Below are positions 6,894 to 11,680 of a DNA stretch of 11,680 bases, in pieces. The translations under genes and the position numbers were made by a program. Position 1 is the first letter of the stretch, and every line of letters starts with the position of its first letter. The stretch lies in the NCBI GenBank assembly GCA_030625285.1, contig DAOURC010000012.1, positions 1 to 11,680 on the forward strand, written 5' to 3'. The notes beneath the pieces are model-generated. The model was not told where the DNA came from. It saw only the letters and a program-made list of their open reading frames with translations, and ran no database searches. The stretch is from Eubacteriales bacterium. Its GTDB lineage: Bacteria; Bacillota; Clostridia; Peptostreptococcales; Acidaminobacteraceae.

Positions 6894-7265
6894 TCACTCA
6901 CTACCTTTCAATAATTTTAAAGCTTCTTCCGAACTAATTTCACCCTTTTCCAGCTTTTCAAGTACATCAATGCTGGAAACCTCTTTTTCATCAGGTTGAA
7001 CATTGTACCCAAGAGATTTAATGACTTGATCTAGAGTTCTTCTTACCGTTGGATAAGAAATTCCCAAGTCTTTCTCAATCTCTTTTATATTCCCCCTATT
7101 CTTGATAAATGTCTCGATAAAAAATTTTTCTTCCTTAGTTAAATATGAAAATTTGTCCAAATCAAATTTACCTTCAATACTAGTATCGCACCTTTGGCAA
7201 TGCAATTTTACCACCTTTAGTTTTTCGCCACATACTGGACATCGACCAATTACTTCACGATTCAT
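6894..7265 (-). CDS. DUF2089 family zinc-ribbon / helix-turn-helix regulator
   Basis: This 123-residue protein has three parts. A zinc ribbon with CPVC (C9, C12) and CQRC (C23, C26) would hold one zinc. A helix-turn-helix at about 60-82 (IKEIEKDLGISYPTVRRTLDQVI) should bind DNA. A C-terminal SHOCT-like hairpin spans 101-119 (VLEKLEKGEISSEEALKLL). This is the DUF2089 architecture, generally regarded as transcriptional regulators. The start at 7265 follows an excellent AGGTGGGG site. An upstream in-frame ATG at 7286 shares bases with the -10 hexamer, so it would not be transcribed. It is the first gene of the operon with the SHOCT-like and nucleotidyltransferase genes, and it probably regulates that operon through the repeat array upstream of the promoter; the targets are inferred. 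Confidence 0.85.
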   Translation of the reverse strand: MNREVIGRCPVCGEKLKVVKLHCQRCDTSIEGKFDLDKFSYLTKEEKFFIETFIKNRGNIKEIEKDLGISYPTVRRTLDQVIKSLGYNVQPDEKEVSSIDVLEKLEKGEISSEEALKLLKGSE

Positions 7266-7284
7266 TTCCCCCACCTCTGAATTC

Positions 7285-7313
7285 ATTATATATCAATATA
7301 TTTAATTTGTAAA
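7285..7313 (-). promoter_or_regulatory. Housekeeping promoter of the DUF2089 operon
   Basis: On the minus strand TTTACA (7308-7313) and a perfect TATAAT (7285-7290) are separated by exactly 17 bases. Transcription would begin around 7278, leaving a leader of only about a dozen bases that consists almost entirely of the ribosome binding site. Confidence 0.8.
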
Positions 7314-7340
7314 CACATATTATTAATTAATTGCATTTTT

Positions 7341-7387
7341 ATATTAATAATATTAATTTATATATTAATCATATTGATAATATTAAT
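7341..7387. repeat. Iterated ATATTAAT array upstream of the DUF2089 promoter
   Basis: Exact ATATTAAT copies begin at 7341, 7350, 7362 and 7380, with a one-mismatch copy (ATATTGAT) at 7371. Starts are spaced 9, 12, 9 and 9 bases. The block lies about 28-74 bases upstream of the -35 box. It could be a cooperative operator for the DUF2089 protein, an UP-element-like A/T tract, or chance in very AT-rich DNA. Confidence 0.55.
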
Positions 7388-7443
7388 ATTGCAGTTTAAT
7401 ATCTTAACAAAACCACTATACCATTACATTTTGCCGCTATCAA

Positions 7444-7481
7444 AAAAAACAACCAAGCAAAACTGCGCTTAGTTGTTTTTT
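7444..7481 (-). terminator. Intrinsic terminator after the alanine dehydrogenase-like gene
   Basis: An inner AAGC/GCTT stem (7455-7458 with 7467-7470), one C/A mismatch, and an outer CAAC/GTTG stem flanked by matching A and T tracts form a hairpin nine bases beyond the stop codon. The minus-strand transcript ends in a long U run. It is A/T symmetric and could also stop plus-strand transcription. Confidence 0.75.
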
Positions 7482-7489
7482 AAATCCAA

Positions 7490-8599
7490 TTATTCGTGAC
7501 TCTCTTTAAAATAATCATATGACGATCTATATAATATACGTTCATAATAAATTTTTGAATTGACATTCAAATTTTCATGTCCTTTATTAATCAGAACTTT
7601 TATAATCGGCAATAGTTGCCGTCCATACAATTCCATCGAGGTTATCGGAGCTACTCCAGGCCAAGCATTACAACTTACTACTGTCCTTTTATCAATTACA
7701 GCCATGCGATCTTTGAGTTCCTCATAGGCTTCATCATCGGTTTTAAATACGATTTGATCGAGAGTTCCTGTCGGAATCCCTTCAATCGCCTTGAATTGAG
7801 GTGGCTGCTTCTCGAAATCATAAGGGTCCGCTGTTATATCTAAAATAATGGCATGCGCAGGCAATTCCTTTATCATTCGATTTTCGACTATATACTTTGA
7901 TGTGTCATTTCTAGATGATGCATCGACTAAAATATCAGCATTTCTCAGTTCTTCAATTAAAAGTTTTGAGTTGCCCGTTATACTCCTGGTAAGCATGGTG
8001 ATTTTCAATCCATTATATTCATCTTTCAATTTGTTTAATCTTTCATTTGATAGATCTTTAAAAGCTCTTGCAACAGTAAGACCAATTTCGCCCATTCCAA
8101 TTATTGCGATATTAATTGGTCTATCGATACTTGCATCGCCTAATTCGTTTTCTAATTGTTCTATTGCGATTTTAGCACCATTGAATGAGGTTCCATAATT
8201 ATTTACAACTACACGGCGATTATCATCATCCACCATCGAATCCATTGAAAAAGAAACAATTCCTAATTTCTCCATAAAGGCATTCCTAGTTTCTCGGGTA
8301 ATATAATGAAGCATGGAAATTAAAACAGAACCCCTTTTCATAATCTTTAATTCCTCGTTTATCGGCGCCCTAAGCACCATTACAATATCCTTAGAATATA
8401 TAACTTCTTTTGTATCAAATATGATATTTCCATTTCCCTTCAGATAATCCTCTTCTGTGAAACCCATTTCCTTACCATAATCATGCTCTAACCATATTTC
8501 AATATCGCATTCTTTAAATTCTCCAAAAAAAGCTGGTAAAAAAGATCTTTTTTCATTAATTTCCTTATGCATTTTAGGAAATCCAATATTTTTTTTCAT
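7490..8599 (-). CDS. Alanine dehydrogenase/PNT-family enzyme, possibly N5-(carboxyethyl)ornithine synthase
   Basis: This 369-residue cytoplasmic oxidoreductase shows the two-domain AlaDH/PNT fold. The N-terminal substrate domain starts with IGFPKMHKEINEKRSFLP (5-22), carrying the basic residues that bind the carboxylate of the keto acid in this family. A Rossmann NAD(P) domain follows, with IAIIGMGEIG at 164-173, and a C-terminal CNAWPGVAPITS segment lies at 310-321. The wording of the N-terminus recalls clostridial proteins annotated as N5-(carboxyethyl)ornithine synthase, which reductively joins pyruvate to the ornithine side chain; true alanine dehydrogenase or a saccharopine-dehydrogenase-like activity are the alternatives. 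I am sure of the superfamily and unsure of the substrate. A GGGGGGAT site precedes the ATG. A terminator of the upstream operon ends only about 22 bases before the start, so expression may rely on readthrough or on a weak promoter inside the terminator region. Confidence 0.8.
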   Translation of the reverse strand: MKKNIGFPKMHKEINEKRSFLPAFFGEFKECDIEIWLEHDYGKEMGFTEEDYLKGNGNIIFDTKEVIYSKDIVMVLRAPINEELKIMKRGSVLISMLHYITRETRNAFMEKLGIVSFSMDSMVDDDNRRVVVNNYGTSFNGAKIAIEQLENELGDASIDRPINIAIIGMGEIGLTVARAFKDLSNERLNKLKDEYNGLKITMLTRSITGNSKLLIEELRNADILVDASSRNDTSKYIVENRMIKELPAHAIILDITADPYDFEKQPPQFKAIEGIPTGTLDQIVFKTDDEAYEELKDRMAVIDKRTVVSCNAWPGVAPITSMELYGRQLLPIIKVLINKGHENLNVNSKIYYERILYRSSYDYFKESHE

Positions 8600-8621
8600 T
8601 TAATCCCCCCAATATTATTTG

Positions 8622-8647
8622 AAAAAACGAAGCAATTAAGCTTCGCT
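8622..8647 (-). terminator. Intrinsic terminator folded into the end of the SPFH gene
   Basis: The perfect CGAAGC/GCTTCG stem (8640-8645 with 8628-8633) is extended by a G-U pair and an A-U pair, has a six-base loop, and is followed on the minus strand by six T (8622-8627). The upstream arm encodes the last residues of the SPFH protein and its TAA stop codon (8636-8638) is in the loop. Confidence 0.85.
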
Positions 8648-9541
8648 TTCTTCTTTCGTCATTACTTCTTTAAGTGATGTAGCCAATCCAGCTAAACTTT
8701 GTATTTCAGACGGAATGATAATCTTTGTAGCATTTCCCTTAGATGCTTCTATAAATGCATCAAAACTTCTTAGAGTTAATATTTCCTTAGTCGGATCTGC
8801 CTCTTTGATCAATTTAATCGCTAAAGCTTCACCTTCTGCAATTTTTACAGCCGCTTCTTTTTTAGCTTCAGATTGTAAAATAATAGCTCTTTTTTCTGCC
8901 TCGGCTCCTAATATCTGCGCTTCTTTATTACCTTCAGCGATAAGGATTGCTGAACGTTTTTGTCCCTCAGCTATTAATATCGCCTCTCTTCTCTCTCTTT
9001 CAGCTCTCATCTGCTTTTCCATCGCATTTTGAATATCTTGAGGAGGTATGATGTTTTTCACTTCAACCCTGTTTACTCTAATACCCCAAGGGTCTGTTGC
9101 TTCATCTAAAATACTTCTCATCTGGGTATTGATTACATCTCTACTGGTTAAAGTTTCATCTAATTCTAACTGTCCGATGATATTTCTTAGTGTAGTCGCT
9201 GTTAATTTCTCTATCGCCACCATCGGTCTCGTAACTCCGTAAGTGTAAAGCTTTGGATCTGTAATCTGAAAATATATGACAGCATCGATTTTCATTGTAA
9301 CATTGTCCTTTGTTATAACGGGTTGTGGTGGAAAATCTATTACCTTTTCTTTTAAATCTGTTTTTTTAGCTATTTTATCAATCAAAGGAATCTTAATATG
9401 CAGTCCAACACCCCAAGTTTTTAAATATCCCCCTAATCTCTCTATTACAAAGGCATTCGCCTGTGGAACAATTCTAATATTCATTACAATTAAGACTACA
9501 GCTACAGCAATAACAATTAGTAATATTATAAAATTAAACAT
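8636..9541 (-). CDS. SPFH/stomatin-like (slipin/QmcA-type) membrane protein
   Basis: This 301-residue protein has one N-terminal membrane helix (about 3-21), an SPFH/band 7 domain at about 23-175 (IVPQANAFVIERLGGYLKTW at its start, and ILDEATDPWGIRVNRVEVKNI near its end), and a long alanine/glutamate-rich coiled coil at about 175-245 made of five consecutive 11-residue units. A conserved C-terminal tail contains LRSFDAFIEASKGNATKIIIPSE. Such proteins form large oligomeric rings or cages on the membrane and organise microdomains and membrane protease complexes. The start codon immediately follows the stop of the NfeD gene with no spacer, the classic NfeD-SPFH pairing in which the two products interact. 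All domains look intact and the length is normal for the family. Confidence 0.93.
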   Translation of the reverse strand: MFNFIILLIVIAVAVVLIVMNIRIVPQANAFVIERLGGYLKTWGVGLHIKIPLIDKIAKKTDLKEKVIDFPPQPVITKDNVTMKIDAVIYFQITDPKLYTYGVTRPMVAIEKLTATTLRNIIGQLELDETLTSRDVINTQMRSILDEATDPWGIRVNRVEVKNIIPPQDIQNAMEKQMRAERERREAILIAEGQKRSAILIAEGNKEAQILGAEAEKRAIILQSEAKKEAAVKIAEGEALAIKLIKEADPTKEILTLRSFDAFIEASKGNATKIIIPSEIQSLAGLATSLKEVMTKEESEA

Positions 9542-9979
9542 CTATTTCTCATCCTTTCTAACTTTTAATTTAACTCCTTCTACTTTTTCAATAACGACAT
9601 CTACTCCATTATCAATATCTTCATCGCTATAAGCAGTCCATATCTGTCCTTTGACTTTGACATGTCCTGTTTCATGCATTTTAATATCTTTGACAACCAC
9701 TCCTTTTTCATCAATTAAACTATCTACATTTGTCCTTTCTCTTCCAGCTTTTAAATATTTCTGCACAATAGGTTTGGTGAAATACATTAATAAACCCGAC
9801 GCAAGGATAAACAAAGCAATCTGAATAATAATTGAATCGATGAAATAAGAACTGATCAATGCAATCAACGCACCGAAGGCAAACCATATGGAAACCAGCC
9901 CAAAAGATACTCCCTCAATAATTATAAAAATAATTATCAATGCCATCCACATCACTTGAGGTGAAAATAATTTATCCAT
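9542..9979 (-). CDS. NfeD-family membrane protein, partner of the SPFH protein
   Basis: This 145-residue short NfeD (NfeD1b/YbbK type, lacking the ClpP-like protease domain of long NfeD) has hydrophobic segments at about 10-30, 31-46 and 48-67, followed by a cytoplasmic OB-fold at about 88-142 (GVVVKD, HVKVKGQIWTAYS, GVDVVIEKVEGVKLKV). Its stop codon abuts the ATG of the SPFH gene, indicating coupled synthesis of an NfeD/SPFH complex that organises membrane domains. AGGAGG stands before its ATG. It is the first gene of the minus-strand unit and is divergent from crcB. The family assignment is secure; the cargo or client of the complex is unknown. Confidence 0.9.
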   Translation of the reverse strand: MDKLFSPQVMWMALIIIFIIIEGVSFGLVSIWFAFGALIALISSYFIDSIIIQIALFILASGLLMYFTKPIVQKYLKAGRERTNVDSLIDEKGVVVKDIKMHETGHVKVKGQIWTAYSDEDIDNGVDVVIEKVEGVKLKVRKDEK

Positions 9980-10003
9980 TAAATCCTCCTTTATATATTT
10001 TTC

Positions 10004-10012
10004 TGTTATAAT
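10004..10012 (+). promoter_or_regulatory. Candidate extended -10 promoter for crcB
   Basis: TGT-TATAAT on the plus strand (TG at 10004-10005, hexamer at 10007-10012) forms an extended -10 box, with no recognisable -35. Transcription would begin near 10019, leaving a leader of about 57 bases. A second TATAAT at 10018-10023 is an alternative. Confidence 0.45.
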
Positions 10013-10018
10013 ATACTT

Positions 10019-10048
10019 ATAATACCATTAAATAAATACCATTATCAA
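10019..10048 (-). promoter_or_regulatory. Candidate promoter for the nfeD-SPFH operon
   Basis: On the minus strand TTGATA (10043-10048) and TATTAT (10019-10024) are separated by 18 bases. The start point would fall near 10012, overlapping the -10 box of the opposing crcB promoter, so the two may compete for RNA polymerase. Two direct copies of ATACCATTA (10022-10030 and 10036-10044) lie inside this promoter. Confidence 0.5.
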
Positions 10049-10075
10049 ACAAAACTAAACATTTAGAGGTGTATC

Positions 10076-10441
10076 ATGTTAAAAAATATTCTTTATGTAG
10101 GCATCGGTGGTTTCTTTGGAAGCTCCTTAAGATACATTATATCAAAATTTTTGAATAGTTCCTTCCCTTTCGGCACATTATTTGTTAATGCCTTCGGAAG
10201 TTTTATATTGGGCTTTGTCACATACAAATTAATCAAGTCGACAAATATTCCACAAGAGTACATATTAATGTTTACAACAGGCTTTGTTGGAGCCTTTACA
10301 ACTTTCTCAACGTATATGCTTGAGAGTTATATATTTTTTACTGGAGATAAATTTTTCACTGGAATTTTAAATGTATCAATTAATTTGATTTTAGGATTAT
10401 TCCTTGTGCATTTTGGATTTCAACTAGCTAAATCAATTTAG
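10076..10441 (+). CDS. crcB: CrcB/Fluc fluoride channel
   Basis: This 121-residue protein has four membrane helices (about 4-25, 33-53, 64-86 and 95-117) and the fluoride channel signatures GGFFGSSLRY (11-20), GTLFVNAFGSFILG (33-46, with the conserved Asn of the pore) and GFVGAFTTFSTY (69-80, holding the TTFST pore motif and central sodium site). Fluc channels work as antiparallel dual-topology dimers that let fluoride leak out of the cytoplasm; the single copy here would form a homodimer unless a second gene lies elsewhere. AGAGGTG precedes the ATG. The leader of about 57 bases lacks the fluoride riboswitch often found before crcB. The next gene starts 11 bases later, so the two are probably cotranscribed. 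Confidence 0.95.
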   Translation: MLKNILYVGIGGFFGSSLRYIISKFLNSSFPFGTLFVNAFGSFILGFVTYKLIKSTNIPQEYILMFTTGFVGAFTTFSTYMLESYIFFTGDKFFTGILNVSINLILGLFLVHFGFQLAKSI

Positions 10442-10452
10442 GAGATGCTTAT

Positions 10453-11680
10453 ATGTTAAGAAAATTAATTAATGTATATAAATTATCACTAATCGCCTCA
10501 CTAATATCAATCGCATTGATTATCTCAATCGATATACTGCTGCCGAATCCATATGCTTTGTTGCTACAATCTGTTGTTATTTTGTCTGTTTTTATAGGAT
10601 ATAGAACCTTATCTGCAAAATTGCTTAGCTCTTATCTTAAAAAAATTCACGCTGAAATGCATTTGCATTTTCAAGACGATATTACAACTCATATTGAAGA
10701 GCACGATTTTCTTGGGTTAATCTACAACGCACCCAAATTATTTAAGAACATCTTTTTAAGTATCGAATCCATTTATAAAAACCAATCAATTTTATTTGAA
10801 GAAATCAATACATTAAATGATTCTTTAGAACAGAGCATAAAAACAAAGGATTTTTTATTGGAAATAAGTAATTCAATTTTAGATTTTGATAATCAATTGG
10901 ATTTTCTCAATTTCATCTTAGAAAAAACGATTGAGACAATACCTGATGCTTCTCACGGATGCGTCATAAGAAACGTAGATGATAAAATCACTGAATATAT
11001 TGTAGCTTATGGCTATGAACTTAATGACTTACAGTCAATTAATTTAGATTTATCAGAGACATTTATTTCTGTCATGTCAAACGGCGACATTAAAGAACCA
11101 AAGATTGCAAGTAACTTGAGATCGTTTAATAAAAAACATATTCAAAGTGAAAAATATGTGTCTTTTGACGACATGAATGCATATGATGTACTCGCTTCAG
11201 TCAGCTCGCCCATTTTCATCAACGATAAACTTTACGGCATGTTGAATATCGACAGCGAGAAAGAAAACGCTTTTTCAGAAGATATTATCCCGGTCATGAA
11301 ATATATATCCAATCAAATAAGCATCGCACTCAGCAATTACATCATGTATGAGAAAACTGTAGAACTTTCAAAATTCGACAGTTTTACAGGAATACTTAAC
11401 CGCTCATATTTTGAGAATTTACTTGCCGAATACCATAAAAAAGCTTTGAGATATAACGAAGAATTTATTATAAGTCTAATTGATATGAATGGTCTCAAAA
11501 AAATTAACGATAAACATGGGCACAGTGCAGGAGATAAAGCCCTAAAAACCCTTGTTGATATCATTAACGAAGAGATTAGAGAATCAGATATTTTTGCTCG
11601 CTATGGCGGCGATGAATTTATAATAGTTTTCTTTAATACTTCTAAACAAGAAGTAGAAGAAAAACTTGATTTCATACTAA
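10453..11680 (+). CDS. Membrane-bound GAF-GGDEF diguanylate cyclase, partial at right edge
   Basis: The reading frame is open from ATG 10453 to the window end (409 codons); I read it by hand. AGGAG at 10440-10444 overlaps the crcB stop codon and serves as its ribosome binding site. Two membrane helices (about 11-30 and 34-50) are joined by a very short loop and followed by a helical linker (about 55-130), a GAF-like sensor domain (about 135-300) and a GGDEF domain from FDSFTGILNR at 308. Active-site features are present: D344 and N352 in DMNGLKKIND, and an intact GGDEF at 385-389. RESD at 376-379, five residues before GGDEF, is a proper inhibitory I-site. It should make cyclic di-GMP from GTP with product inhibition, in response to a signal sensed by the GAF-like or membrane part. 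The C-terminus is missing, so an EAL or HD-GYP domain after GGDEF cannot be excluded. Confidence 0.9.
   Translation, partial: MLRKLINVYKLSLIASLISIALIISIDILLPNPYALLLQSVVILSVFIGYRTLSAKLLSSYLKKIHAEMHLHFQDDITTHIEEHDFLGLIYNAPKLFKNIFLSIESIYKNQSILFEEINTLNDSLEQSIKTKDFLLEISNSILDFDNQLDFLNFILEKTIETIPDASHGCVIRNVDDKITEYIVAYGYELNDLQSINLDLSETFISVMSNGDIKEPKIASNLRSFNKKHIQSEKYVSFDDMNAYDVLASVSSPIFINDKLYGMLNIDSEKENAFSEDIIPVMKYISNQISIALSNYIMYEKTVELSKFDSFTGILNRSYFENLLAEYHKKALRYNEEFIISLIDMNGLKKINDKHGHSAGDKALKTLVDIINEEIRESDIFARYGGDEFIIVFFNTSKQEVEEKLDFIL

Noticed and set aside
7341..7387. CRISPR or transposon end repeats
   Set aside because: The units are only 8 bases long and closely packed, without spacers, and no transposase or Cas gene is nearby.
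10013..10075. Fluoride riboswitch upstream of crcB
   Set aside because: The leader is very AT-rich and lacks the conserved GGCGAUGG-type start and pseudoknot pieces of the crcB motif.
11337..11564. Minus-strand open frame of 75 codons
   Set aside because: It is the antisense shadow of the GGDEF domain, which has strong motif support on the plus strand; the shadow has no recognisable domain.

Overview
The window is AT-rich DNA with strong AGGAGG-type ribosome binding sites, Gram-positive-style promoters and families typical of low-GC Firmicutes (Bacillota): a SigY-like ECF sigma factor with YxlE/F/G-like partners, a secreted type I pullulanase, a DUF2089 regulator and a single-chain CrcB. I cannot name the genus; a clostridial or related low-GC anaerobe is a plausible guess, not a reading. 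Coding density is high and no gene-free stretch exceeds about 225 bases. Genes up to about 9.98 kb lie on the minus strand and the last two on the plus strand.

Region 1 (1-2652, minus strand): an operon running PLDc_N-type small membrane protein, ABC ATPase, ABC-2 permease, ECF sigma factor, then a two-helix membrane protein cut by the window edge (candidate anti-sigma factor). The gene set matches the Bacillus subtilis sigY-yxlCDEFG operon, but the order is permuted: transporter genes first, sigma factor and probable anti-sigma last. Upstream of the first gene is a TGAAC-N17-CGTT element that looks like an autoregulated ECF promoter, and a perfect 13-bp inverted repeat separates the transporter genes from the sigma gene.

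Region 2 (2662-5897, minus): a large secreted, membrane-anchored type I pullulanase with two CBM41 domains, with a LacI-family/cre-like operator between its -10 box and start codon.

Region 3 (5930-7387, minus): a compact three-gene operon of a DUF2089 zinc-ribbon/HTH regulator, a SHOCT-like protein and a nucleotidyltransferase-fold protein, driven by a near-consensus promoter with an iterated ATATTAAT array just upstream.

Region 4 (7444-10048, minus): an alanine dehydrogenase/PNT-family enzyme (perhaps N5-(carboxyethyl)ornithine synthase), preceded by an NfeD-SPFH (stomatin-like) membrane-microdomain pair.

Region 5 (10004-11680, plus): crcB fluoride channel followed 11 bases later by a membrane-bound GAF-GGDEF diguanylate cyclase that runs off the right edge. 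The nfeD and crcB promoters appear to be divergent and overlapping. Two of the four terminators found are built partly from the last codons of the gene they end.
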